64,000 nucleotides of DNA from Rhodobiaceae bacterium (GTDB lineage: Bacteria > Pseudomonadota > Alphaproteobacteria > Rhizobiales > Tepidamorphaceae). Location of the stretch: the NCBI GenBank assembly GCA_020637985.1, contig JACKJK010000006.1, forward strand, positions 124,001 to 188,000, written 5' to 3'. Of the stretch, positions 43,290 to 52,104 are shown one piece after another (the first letter of the stretch is position 1; each line of letters begins with the position of its first letter). The position numbers were made by a program, and so were the translations under genes. Below the pieces are notes generated by a model. The model saw nothing but the letters and a program-made list of their open reading frames with translations, had not been told where the DNA came from and made no database searches.

Positions 43290-43638
43290 TTAGCTCTCCC
43301 CTCATCTTCAAAGGGTGCGAAGTGCCGGCCATCACCTTCTCCGGGTGCGGCACTCACGCCCTGGTGGAATCGGTAACACCGATAATCGGATCAGGGAAGC
43401 GCCCGCAGGCAGTGCCGGGAAACCCGGCCGGGATCACGATCGCGTGTATGCCGTTCGGCAAGGGTCGCGGGATTTGCAGCACGAGATTTGCAGTACATGC
43501 ATCACAGCCCGGCGCCGGCGCGACTTGCCGCGAACGCGCTGCTGGACCATCTTGGACGAAACCGCACGACAAGTCCTTTCGGAACCGTGGTGGCGTTGTC
43601 CTCGCACCTGATTCTGCAACCAACCTGACGATGGATCC
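43290..43638. other. Intergenic region between dppA and the CoxL-like gene
   Basis: The 349-bp divergent gap should hold promoters for both genes. Seen: two 12-bp near-identical direct repeats, GATTTGCAGCAC (43471-43482) and GATTTGCAGTAC (43485-43496), 14 bp apart; a dyad ATCGGT-N3-ACCGAT (43369-43383); and a small hairpin GCCGGG-AAA-CCCGGC (43414-43428). No gene. Confidence 0.55.
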
Positions 43639-45927
43639 ATGAAATTCGGCATCGGGGCGCCCCTGCGGCGCAAGGAAGACCCTGCTTTCGTCACCGGCCA
43701 TGGCCGCTATCTCGCCGACACCGTGCCGCCTGGCGCGGCGCGCGCGGTGATGGTGCGCTCGCAATACGCGCACGCCGACTTCACGATCGCCAACGCCGAC
43801 GAAGTCCGCGCCATGCCGGGCGTGCTGGCGGTGATCACGGCTGCCGATACAGCCCACCTGAAGCCGCTGCCGAGCATCAACGTGGTGCGAAACCACGACG
43901 GCTCGGCGGTGCCGGTTCCCGAACACCCGATCCTGCCTGCATCGCGCGTGCGCTACGTCGGCGACAGCATTGCGATGGTCGTTGCGGAAACTGAAGCACA
44001 GGCGCGCGACGGCGCCGAGGCGCTGGTGGTCGACTACACGCCGCTGCCGGTGGCTGCGGACATGCGCGCGGCGATGGACGCCGGTGCCCCGGCGATCCAT
44101 GCGGAAGGGCCCGGCAATGTCGCCTTCGACTACCACTTGGGCGATGTCGCGGCGGCGAAGGCAGCGGTCGACAGTGCGGCACAGGTGGCGGAGATCGAGC
44201 TCGTCAACAACCGCGTGGTGACCAACTTCATGGAGGTTCGCGGCGCGATCGGTTCGATCGAACCGGATACCGGGCGGTATGTGCTGCAGGCCAGCACGCA
44301 AGGCGTCCACCTCGTGCTTGGCATTCTTGCCGATTTCGTGTTCGCCCAGCCGCGCGACCGCTTCCGCATCATCACGCCGGACGTCGGCGGCGGCTTCGGC
44401 ACGAAGTACTTCTGCTACCGCGAATATGCGCTGGTGCTGGTGGCGGCGGAAAAGACCGGGCGCACCGTGGCGTGGATCGCAGACCGCTCGGACCACTTCC
44501 TCGCCGACTACCAGGGCCGTGATCACATCACGCACGCGCGGCTCGGGTTCGACGCCAGGGGCCGCATCGTCGGCATGCAGGTCGACACGCTCGCCAACCT
44601 CGGCGGATACATGTCGCAGTTGGGCGCCTTCGTGCCGACGAACGGATCGGCGATGCTGCCCGGCGTCTACCGCATCCCGGTGCTCGGCGCGCGGGTGCGC
44701 GGCATCTACACCAACACGGTGCCGCTCGATGCCTATCGCGGCGCCGGCCGGCCCGAGGCGGCCTACGTCATCGAGCGCGCCATCGACAAGGCGGCGCGCG
44801 ATCTTGGTATCGCACCGGAAACGTTGCGCAAGCGAAACTATATTCCGCCCACTGCCCTGCCGCACACCACCAAGGGTGCGCGCACCTACGACAGCGGCGA
44901 GTTCAAGGCGCTGCACGAGCAGGCCTTCGAGATGGCCGACGCGAAGGGTTTCAAGGCGCGGGCGCGCGAATCGAAGAAGCGCGGCAGGCTGCGCGGGATC
45001 GGGCACGCGCTCTACATCGAGGCATGTTCGGGCGGCGGCGAGGAGCGCGCCCGCCTGACGCTCGGCACCGACGGCATCCTGACGGTGCGCATCGGCACGC
45101 AGTCGAACGGGCAGGGCCACCACACGGCCTATGCCCAGCTTGCCAGCGAGGCGCTGGGGATCGACCCGGAGCGGGTGCGCGTGGTGCAGGGCGACACCGA
45201 CGAGATCGCGTTCGGCGCGGGCACCGGCGGATCGCGTTCGATCCCCGTCGGGGGAACGGCGGTGAAGACCGGCGGCGACGAGCTTGCCGAGAAGATCCGC
45301 AAAATCGCCGCCGACACGCTGGAAGCATCTGCCGCCGACATCGAGCTTTACGAGGACGGCGCGCGTATCGCCGGCACCGACCGGACGATGTCGTTCGGCG
45401 ACATCGCGGCGGCAGCGCCCGAACCGCTCGACCTCACCGAGGGGCGGCTGCCGCAGGCACCGACCTTTCCAAACGGCATGCATGTGGTGGAAGTCGAGGT
45501 CGACCCGGAAACCGGGACGACCGATGTCGTCAAGTACACCGTGCTCGACGATTTCGGCGTGGTGCTCAATCCGATCCTGCTGGAGGGGCAGATCCACGGC
45601 GGCATCGGGCAGGGGCTCGGGCAAGCGCTGATGGAGCGCACGGTTCACGATGCCGACGGGCAGCTCGTGACGGCGTCGCTGATGGACTATTGCCTGCCGC
45701 GCGCCGACGATTTCCCCGACATCGTGTTCGCGACGCGCAACGTGCCGTGCAAGACGAACCCACTGGGCTTGAAAGGTGCGGGCGAGGCGGGCGCGATCGG
45801 CGCATCGCCGGCGGTAACCAATGCCGTTGTCGACGCGCTGCACCGGGCCCACGGCATCACCCACATCGACATGCCTGCGACGCCGGAGACGGTGTGGCGG
45901 GCGATCCGGGAGGCCACGACGGGCTGA
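43639..45927 (+). CDS. CoxL-like (xanthine dehydrogenase family) molybdopterin-binding large subunit
   Basis: The 762-aa protein is a molybdenum hydroxylase large subunit. It shows the form II-type active-site loop AYRGAGR (residues 365-371), not the AYRCSFR of true CO dehydrogenase, and the catalytic glutamate E716 in GLKGAGEAGAIGA. It starts at the ATG 43639 with MKFGIGAPLRRKEDPAFVTG, as in CoxL relatives. The FAD and 2Fe-2S subunits, normally adjacent, are absent here, so partners must lie elsewhere or the enzyme is incomplete. Substrate unknown. Confidence 0.9.
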   Translation: MKFGIGAPLRRKEDPAFVTGHGRYLADTVPPGAARAVMVRSQYAHADFTIANADEVRAMPGVLAVITAADTAHLKPLPSINVVRNHDGSAVPVPEHPILPASRVRYVGDSIAMVVAETEAQARDGAEALVVDYTPLPVAADMRAAMDAGAPAIHAEGPGNVAFDYHLGDVAAAKAAVDSAAQVAEIELVNNRVVTNFMEVRGAIGSIEPDTGRYVLQASTQGVHLVLGILADFVFAQPRDRFRIITPDVGGGFGTKYFCYREYALVLVAAEKTGRTVAWIADRSDHFLADYQGRDHITHARLGFDARGRIVGMQVDTLANLGGYMSQLGAFVPTNGSAMLPGVYRIPVLGARVRGIYTNTVPLDAYRGAGRPEAAYVIERAIDKAARDLGIAPETLRKRNYIPPTALPHTTKGARTYDSGEFKALHEQAFEMADAKGFKARARESKKRGRLRGIGHALYIEACSGGGEERARLTLGTDGILTVRIGTQSNGQGHHTAYAQLASEALGIDPERVRVVQGDTDEIAFGAGTGGSRSIPVGGTAVKTGGDELAEKIRKIAADTLEASAADIELYEDGARIAGTDRTMSFGDIAAAAPEPLDLTEGRLPQAPTFPNGMHVVEVEVDPETGTTDVVKYTVLDDFGVVLNPILLEGQIHGGIGQGLGQALMERTVHDADGQLVTASLMDYCLPRADDFPDIVFATRNVPCKTNPLGLKGAGEAGAIGASPAVTNAVVDALHRAHGITHIDMPATPETVWRAIREATTG

Positions 45928-45968
45928 GTCCGGCTGTGGGCCGGAGCGTTCTTCCGTTGGTTTATCGC

Positions 45969-48900
45969 TCAGTGGAAGTTGCGGCCTTTCGGCATCGCCT
46001 TGCGGGCCGTCTCGGTGAAGCGGTCGAGGTCGGTCTGCAGTTCCGGCGCATCGGCGATGAGCCGCGCAAGCCTGCCGTGGCGCTGGCGCTTGGCGCGGAT
46101 GTCTTCCACCGGCTTGCGCACCTCGTCGGCGCGCGCCAGCGAATCGAGGCCGGCGCCAAGCTCGCTCAGGGACGCCAGCAGCGGGGTCAGGTCGTCGAGA
46201 CGATCGGCGACGACATGGATGACGCCGGACTCGGCCTGCACGCGACCGCTCACCGCGATCAGCCGCGCTCCGATGACCACCGGGCGGAACCGCTCGAACA
46301 CCTTCGGCCAGACGACCACGTTGGCGACACCCGATTCGTCCTCCAGCGTCATGAAGATGACACCCTTGGCGGAACCCGGACGCTGGCGCACCAGCACCAG
46401 GCCGGCAACGCGCACGCGCCGCCCGTTGGGAGTCCGCGACAGGATTTGCGCGGGCGCCGCGCCACCGTCTTGCAGGCTTTTGCGCAACAACGCGCAGGGG
46501 TGGGTCTTCAACGACAGCCCGGTGAAGCGGTAGTCGTTGACGACATGCTCGCCGACCGGCATCGGCGGCAGGTTGGCGTCGGGTTCGTCGCGCCGGCCCG
46601 CGCCCGCCACGTGGTCGAACAGCGGCAGACCGGCGGCATCGCTGGCAAGCGCGCGCGCCGCCCACAATGCCCCGCGCCGGTCGAGACCGACCGAGCGGAA
46701 GGCATCGGCGTCGGCCAGACGCTCGATGGCACCCGGCCCCAGGCCGGAACGCAGCCATAGGTCGCGCAGCGAATCGAAGGCGCCGCCGGCGCGCGCGGCC
46801 ACGAGGCGCTCGGCGTCGGCCTGCGAAAACCCCTTGACGAGCCGCAGGCCGAGGCGAACGGCATGGGTCGAGCGGATGACATCCTTCATGCTGGCGTGAG
46901 CGGGTGCGAGGCGTGACCCAACAGACTCGCCGGGCGTGCCCGGCTCCAGCGTGCAGTCCCAGTCCGAGTGGTTGATGTCGGCCTCGCGGATCTCGACGCC
47001 GTGCTCGCGCGCGTCGCGCACGATCTGGGCCGGGGCGTAGAAGCCCATCGGCTGGGCATTGATGAGGCTCGCGGCGAAGACGTCCGGATAACGGCACTTC
47101 AGCCAGGCAGAGGCGTAGACCAAGAGGGCGAAACTCGCCGCGTGGCTTTCGGGGAAGCCGTATTCGCCGAAGCCCTCGATCTGCCTGAAGCAGCGCTCGG
47201 CGAAGTCGCGGTCGTAGCCGCGCGCGGCCATGCCCTCGACCATCTTGCGCTGGAAGGTGTGGATGGTGCCAACGCGGCGGAAGGTCGCCATGGCGCGGCG
47301 CAGCCTGTCGGCCTCGCCTGGTGTGAAGCCGGCCGCGACGATGGCGATGCGCATCGCCTGTTCCTGGAACAGCGGCACGCCCAGTGTCTTGCCCAGCACC
47401 TGCTCAAGATCCGCGGAGGGGTATTCCACCTTCTCCCTGCCCTGCCGGCGGCGCAGGTAGGGGTGCACCATGTCGCCCTGGATCGGGCCGGGGCGGACGA
47501 TGGCGACCTCGACCACGAGGTCGTAGAAGCAGCGCGGCTTCAGCCTCGGCAGCATGGTCATCTGGGCGCGGCTCTCGACCTGGAAGACGCCGAGCGAATC
47601 GGCACGGCAGAGCATGTCGTAGATGCTCGTCTCCTCGGCGGGGATCGTGGCGATGGTGAGTTCTTCGCCGTAGTGGGCCGCGATCAGGTCGAGCGCCTTG
47701 CGGATGCAGCTCAGCATGCCGAGTGCGAGGATGTCGATCTTGAGGATGCCCAGCGCGTCGAGATCGTCCTTGTCCCATTCCACCATGGTGCGGTCCTGCA
47801 TGGCGGCGCGGGTGATGGGCACCACCTCGTCGAGGCGGCCTCGGGTGATGACGAAGCCGCCAACGTGCTGCGACAGGTGGCGGGGGAAACTGATGATGTC
47901 GCGGGCGTGGGCGATGACCTGGGCGCTGTCGCCAGCGCTCGGATCGAGGCCGCGGCGGCGGAAGTCGTCGGCGCTGACGGCGCTCGACGACCAACCCCAG
48001 ACCGTGCCGGACAGCCCGCTGACAGTGTCCTGCGACAGGCCGAAGGCCTTGCCGACCTCGCGGATGGCGGAGCGGGCGCGGTAGGTGATGACGGTGGCGG
48101 CAAGGCCTGCGCGCTCGCGGCCGTATCTTTCGTAGATGTACTGGATCACCTCCTCGCGGCGCTCGTGCTCGAAGTCGACGTCGATGTCGGGCGGCTCGCG
48201 GCGTTCCGGCGAGATGAAGCGCTCGAACAGCAGGTCGGCGCGGTCGGGGTCGACCTCGGTGATGGCGAGGCAGAAGCAGACGGCGGAATTGGCCGCCGAG
48301 CCGCGCCCCTGGGCGAGGATGCCGCGCGAGCGGGCGAAGCGGACGATGTCGTAGACGGTCAGGAAGTAGGGGGCGTAGCCAAGCTCGGCGACGATGGCGA
48401 GTTCATGGGCGATCTGCGCCTCGACCCTGGCCGGGACGCCTGCCGGGTAGCGGGTGGCAGCACCTTGTTTCGTAAGCGAAACAAGTGCCTCCTGCGGGCT
48501 CGCGTATCCCTTGACCGGCTCGTCGGGATATTCGTAGGCCAGCTCGTCGAGGCTGAAGCGGGCGCGGCTCACGATCTCGATGCTGGCAGCGAGCGCTTGC
48601 GGGGCGTCGCGGAACAGGCGGGCCATTTCCGCCGGCGTCTTGAGGTGGCGTTCGGCGTTGGGGGCGAGCGCGCGGCCGGCCTCGCGCAGGCTGGTGTGCT
48701 CGCGGATGCAGGTGAGGATGTCCTGCAGGCGGCGGCGCGAAGGCGCGTGGTAGAGCACGTCGCCGGTCGCCAGCAGGCCGGCGCGGCAGTCCTGCGCAAG
48801 AGCCAGCGATTCGGCGAGCCGGCGCCGGTCGGCGCCGTCGTGTCCCATGCGGGCGGCCAGCCAGACGTTGCCGGGGAACGCATCGGCGAGCTGGTTGAGG

Positions 48901-49328
48901 ACGCCGCGTGTGCCGATTGCGCCCGGCGCGGGCAGCAGCGCCATCAGCAGCCCCTCGCCCCATGCCAGCAGATCGCTGCGCAGCAGTCGGCAGTCGCCCT
49001 TCTCGCCGCGCATGTTGCCGGCGGTCAGCAGTCGGCAGAGCCGGCCCCAGGCGGCGCGGTCGGACGGCCAGACCGCGACGTCGGGCGTGCCGTCGCAGAA
49101 GACGAGGCGGGCGCCGGGCAGGGAGCGCAGGCCGGCTGCCTTCGCCGCAACATGGGCGCGCACGCTGCCGGCTACCGTGTTGCGGTCGGTGACGGCAAGG
49201 GCGGCAAGGCCCAGCGCGCGGGCGATGGTTGCCAATTCCTCCGGGTGCGAGGCGCCGCGCAGGAAGGAGAAATTGGAGGCCGCGACCAGTTCGGCGAAGG
49301 CGGGGGCGGCAGGGGCTGGTGCGCTCAT
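45969..49328 (-). CDS. dnaE2: Error-prone DNA polymerase III alpha, DnaE2
   Basis: DnaE2 (ImuC) is the mutagenic translesion polymerase of the SOS cassette. The 1119-aa protein begins after a short extension with a PHP domain (FSFLRGASHPEEL). It has the catalytic PDIDVDF motif at residues 380-386, the FPESHAASFALLVYASAW region and a C-terminal OB fold. Length (about 1,100 aa) and the neighbour imuB separate it from replicative DnaE1. The frame is open 75 codons upstream, but the ATG at 49328 overlaps the imuB stop by 4 nt. Confidence 0.96.
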   Translation of the reverse strand: MSAPAPAAPAFAELVAASNFSFLRGASHPEELATIARALGLAALAVTDRNTVAGSVRAHVAAKAAGLRSLPGARLVFCDGTPDVAVWPSDRAAWGRLCRLLTAGNMRGEKGDCRLLRSDLLAWGEGLLMALLPAPGAIGTRGVLNQLADAFPGNVWLAARMGHDGADRRRLAESLALAQDCRAGLLATGDVLYHAPSRRRLQDILTCIREHTSLREAGRALAPNAERHLKTPAEMARLFRDAPQALAASIEIVSRARFSLDELAYEYPDEPVKGYASPQEALVSLTKQGAATRYPAGVPARVEAQIAHELAIVAELGYAPYFLTVYDIVRFARSRGILAQGRGSAANSAVCFCLAITEVDPDRADLLFERFISPERREPPDIDVDFEHERREEVIQYIYERYGRERAGLAATVITYRARSAIREVGKAFGLSQDTVSGLSGTVWGWSSSAVSADDFRRRGLDPSAGDSAQVIAHARDIISFPRHLSQHVGGFVITRGRLDEVVPITRAAMQDRTMVEWDKDDLDALGILKIDILALGMLSCIRKALDLIAAHYGEELTIATIPAEETSIYDMLCRADSLGVFQVESRAQMTMLPRLKPRCFYDLVVEVAIVRPGPIQGDMVHPYLRRRQGREKVEYPSADLEQVLGKTLGVPLFQEQAMRIAIVAAGFTPGEADRLRRAMATFRRVGTIHTFQRKMVEGMAARGYDRDFAERCFRQIEGFGEYGFPESHAASFALLVYASAWLKCRYPDVFAASLINAQPMGFYAPAQIVRDAREHGVEIREADINHSDWDCTLEPGTPGESVGSRLAPAHASMKDVIRSTHAVRLGLRLVKGFSQADAERLVAARAGGAFDSLRDLWLRSGLGPGAIERLADADAFRSVGLDRRGALWAARALASDAAGLPLFDHVAGAGRRDEPDANLPPMPVGEHVVNDYRFTGLSLKTHPCALLRKSLQDGGAAPAQILSRTPNGRRVRVAGLVLVRQRPGSAKGVIFMTLEDESGVANVVVWPKVFERFRPVVIGARLIAVSGRVQAESGVIHVVADRLDDLTPLLASLSELGAGLDSLARADEVRKPVEDIRAKRQRHGRLARLIADAPELQTDLDRFTETARKAMPKGRNFH

Positions 49329-51034
49329 GCGAAGATGCCGTGCAGGAACCAGCGCGGCGGCGCGGGCAGGCGATCTGGACCGGGCACCTGCGAGGCGGTT
49401 GCGGGCTCGGTGAGCCCGGCAAGTTCGGCAAGGGGAACGGTCCCCGCGTACAGCCCCTGGCGGAATATCCAGTACCGGCGGCCCGCGGCATCCTGCAGGC
49501 GATAGTAGTCGCGGGTCGCGGCGTCGGGATCGTCGTCGGGGGCGGTCCACCACTGCGCCGCGATGCGCTCGGGGCCTTCGCAGGCAGCGACGTCATGCAG
49601 CACGCGCCGCCAGCGGAAGCGCGCAGGCGGGCCATCGGGCACGTTGGCGATGACCTCGACCGGCTCGGGGCGGTCGAACAGGCGCAGCGGGCGCAGCAGC
49701 AGGCCTGGCGTCGCGGCGTCGCGGGCCGGCGTCTCGCGCGACCAGCCCGGCACCGCGTGCGGGGCGCAGCGAAGCGCGGCATGTTCCGGCACGTGGCTGT
49801 CGACGGGGGCAAGGCGGCTGACCCGCGCGCGTCCGAAACGCGCGCCGAGCCGGTCGACGAGCCGGTCGACCTCGGCGTCCTCGTCCGCCCCATGCGCGCG
49901 CCGGGTGTCGGCGGGGACAACCGACTGCTGGACGGGCTGCAGCGGGCCGGTGGCGATTGCCGCGACGCGGACGAGATCGATGCCGAAGCCGGCTTCGATG
50001 GCTTGGCCGTCGCGCTCGATCAGGCGGGCGAAGAGGTCGCACAGCTCGGCGGCGTCGCGGTTGGGCCGGCTGGTGGCAAGGGTGCGCAGCGCCAGCGAGC
50101 CGTCGACCCGGTAGAAGGAAAAGCGCAGCACGCGCGCGCCTGCGCCGGCGCGCTCCAGGCTCTGCGTCAGGTGGCCGAGCAGGCGATAGACGCAATCGAG
50201 CAGGCCCTCGAGCAGCAGCATCGGTTCGGCGAAGGCGCGCTCGGCCATGAAGGCCGGTGGGGGTTTTCGCGGGGTGACGGGCTCGCCGCGCAGGCCGCAG
50301 AGTTCATCGAGCCGGTCGGCGAGGCCCTGTCCGAAGCGTGCAGCGAGCGGCGCACGCGGGCGGTCGAGCACGTCGGCGATGGTGCGCAGCCCGAGGCGGC
50401 GCAGGCTGGCGAGGGTAACGGCATCGATCCCGGTCACCGCAAGCGGCAGGGGGTGCAGCGCGGCGCGTTCCCCGCCAGGGACGACGATGCGCGGCCTGGC
50501 ATCGTGCTGCGCGCGCGCCAGCGCGCGGGCGGCGGCGGGCCAGCCGGCAATGGCAACGCGCACGTGCAGCCCCTGCGCCGACACGCGGCGGGCAAGGTCG
50601 CAGGCCAGCGCCGCCTCGCCGCCGAACAGATGCGCGCAACCGGTGATGTCGAGCAGCAGGCCGGGTTGGCAACTGTCGATGGCGACCAGCGGGGTGGAGC
50701 GGTCGCACCATGCGGCCAGCCGGCGCAGCAGGCACGCATCGGCAGCCGGATCGCACGGCACGGCGGCGAGGCCCGGGCACATGGCGCGCGCATCGGCCAG
50801 CGCCATGCCGGGCACAAGGCCCATGGCGAGGCCTGCCGCATCGACGCAGGCAAGGCGCACCGCGTTGCCCGCCGTCTCGACCGCGGCGAGCGGCCCGGCG
50901 CTTGCGGGCGCGTCAGCCGGTTCGCTGCCGGCATTCGCGGTCTGGCGATCGCGGTGCAGTCGGTCGGTCGCCAGTCGCGGCAGCCACAGGCAGAGAATGC
51001 GTTGCGCGGGCGCTGGCCTGGGGGTGGCGTTCAT
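49325..51034 (-). CDS. imuB: ImuB, inactive Y-family polymerase-like protein
   Basis: ImuB bridges DnaE2, ImuA and the beta clamp in damage-induced mutagenesis. The 569-aa protein starts near MNATPRPAPAQRILCLWLPRL and keeps the Y-family segment LLLDITGCAHLFGG. The acidic pair expected just before it (DE in active polymerases) reads QP here, and the N-terminal metal site is lost, in line with known ImuB inactivity. The start at 51034 lies inside the imuA reading frame; upstream ATGs at 51052 and others are possible. Confidence 0.9.
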   Translation of the reverse strand: MNATPRPAPAQRILCLWLPRLATDRLHRDRQTANAGSEPADAPASAGPLAAVETAGNAVRLACVDAAGLAMGLVPGMALADARAMCPGLAAVPCDPAADACLLRRLAAWCDRSTPLVAIDSCQPGLLLDITGCAHLFGGEAALACDLARRVSAQGLHVRVAIAGWPAAARALARAQHDARPRIVVPGGERAALHPLPLAVTGIDAVTLASLRRLGLRTIADVLDRPRAPLAARFGQGLADRLDELCGLRGEPVTPRKPPPAFMAERAFAEPMLLLEGLLDCVYRLLGHLTQSLERAGAGARVLRFSFYRVDGSLALRTLATSRPNRDAAELCDLFARLIERDGQAIEAGFGIDLVRVAAIATGPLQPVQQSVVPADTRRAHGADEDAEVDRLVDRLGARFGRARVSRLAPVDSHVPEHAALRCAPHAVPGWSRETPARDAATPGLLLRPLRLFDRPEPVEVIANVPDGPPARFRWRRVLHDVAACEGPERIAAQWWTAPDDDPDAATRDYYRLQDAAGRRYWIFRQGLYAGTVPLAELAGLTEPATASQVPGPDRLPAPPRWFLHGIFA

Positions 51035-51911
51035 CTGCAGCACTACCTCGGGCATCGATCCGGGTGTCGGGGATACGAGCATCTGGGATACGGGCATCGG
51101 AAATGCCGACATCGGAGACTTGCGCGAATTCCCGCGCCTGCGGGTTCCAGCCGAGGCGCCAGCGCCCGCAGGGGCCGGCGCGGTTGCGCGCAAGGGCGAC
51201 GTCGATGACGGGCGGCGGCAGGGCGAAGGCGGGCGGGCCGCGCTCGTGGCGGCGGCGCGCAGCGGCAGCGACCTGGAAGCGGGTGCGCGCGGCGGAAGCC
51301 TCCGGCGGGCCATGGCGCAGCAGCAGCACGAGATGGCCGCCATGGCCGGCGCGCAGGGCGAGCCGGCGCGCGGCGGTCAGCGCATCGCCGCCGTGCGGAC
51401 CGCCGGTCTCGGCGAGCACGGCGACGGGAACATGGCAGGCGAGCGTCTCCTCAACAGCAGCAAGCACGTCGCGTGCCTTGTGCAGGTGAACGCAGACGAG
51501 GCGGCCGGGATCGATGCCGAAGGCGAGCAGGCCTGGGCCATACCACTGCCCGTGCTCGCGCGCGCAGGCGGCATCCTGGATCACGAAGGCCGGCCCGGGC
51601 GCGGCTGCGAGCGCGCGGGCAAGACACCCCAGCGCAAAGCCGGCGGCGGCACCGGCGTCACCGGGCGCGGCGGGGTGGATGTCGTGCACGCAACCAAGGG
51701 CCAGGCCGCGCCGCCCGCTGCCGCCAAGGGCGCGGTCAAGCCCGCCGGCGCCGAGCGGCACGGCGCGAACGCCGGGCTGGCCGGGCTTCCGCATTGCCTG
51801 CCCCGAGGGACCTTGCCCCGAAGAACCCGAATCCTCGATCCGCGCCACGGCACGGCGCAGCTGCGTCAAGTGCCGGCTGGCGGGCATCGATTCTGATCCG
51901 AAACGATCCAT
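50913..51911 (-). CDS. imuA: ImuA, SOS mutagenesis cassette protein
   Basis: ImuA is a RecA-like protein acting with ImuB and DnaE2. The 332-aa protein matches the family in its middle (GPAFVIQDAACAREHGQWYGPGL, VCVHLHKARDVLAAVEE). The ATG at 51911 follows a GAGG site; another ATG at 51887 is in frame. The 3' end extends 122 nt into imuB, and its C-terminal tail carries repeats (DARIPDARIPDTRIDAR). A LexA box sits 72 nt upstream. Confidence 0.87.
   Translation of the reverse strand: MDRFGSESMPASRHLTQLRRAVARIEDSGSSGQGPSGQAMRKPGQPGVRAVPLGAGGLDRALGGSGRRGLALGCVHDIHPAAPGDAGAAAGFALGCLARALAAAPGPAFVIQDAACAREHGQWYGPGLLAFGIDPGRLVCVHLHKARDVLAAVEETLACHVPVAVLAETGGPHGGDALTAARRLALRAGHGGHLVLLLRHGPPEASAARTRFQVAAAARRRHERGPPAFALPPPVIDVALARNRAGPCGRWRLGWNPQAREFAQVSDVGISDARIPDARIPDTRIDARGSAADERHPQASARATHSLPVAAATGDRPTAPRSPDRECRQRTG
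51070..51114. repeat. Three imperfect 15-bp tandem repeats in the imuA tail
   Basis: Units starting at 51070, 51085 and 51100 (GGGATACGAGCATCT and diverged copies) encode the repeated DARIP/DTRID peptide of ImuA. They lie just upstream of the imuB start, in the leader of imuB. Confidence 0.7.
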
Positions 51912-51982
51912 GCCGTTTGTCCTCGCTCGACATGTGCGGCAGACTTGCAACCTGCCGGGCACGTGTCTTGAATATCGAAAAT

Positions 51983-51997
51983 GTTCTTGTTATGTTC
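51983..51997. promoter_or_regulatory. LexA (SOS) box of the imuA-imuB-dnaE2 cassette
   Basis: GTTCTTGTTATGTTC is an exact GTTC-N7-GTTC, the alphaproteobacterial SOS box (GAAC-N7-GAAC on the coding strand of imuA). It is 72 nt upstream of the imuA ATG at 51911. A possible -10 element (GATATT) lies between. Confidence 0.9.
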
Positions 51998-52104
51998 CGT
52001 TATGGATTCCAGCGAAGCTCGGCGGAGTCAAGCGGGTGGATCCGGGCCTTGAGGAAATTTCCGCCAAGGGCAGGAAGAACCCTGCGCGCCAGGGGGGATC
52101 GGTC

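Noticed and set aside
43354..47097. Long open minus-strand frame (over 1,200 codons) overlapping the CoxL-like gene and part of dnaE2
   Set aside because: It lies antisense to the CoxL-like gene and out of frame with dnaE2; its translation is arginine/alanine-rich low-complexity text without motifs, as expected of GC-rich shadow frames.
46968..49505. Long plus-strand open frame (845 codons) opposite dnaE2
   Set aside because: Antisense shadow of dnaE2; no motif, no ribosome site, and dnaE2 is fully supported.
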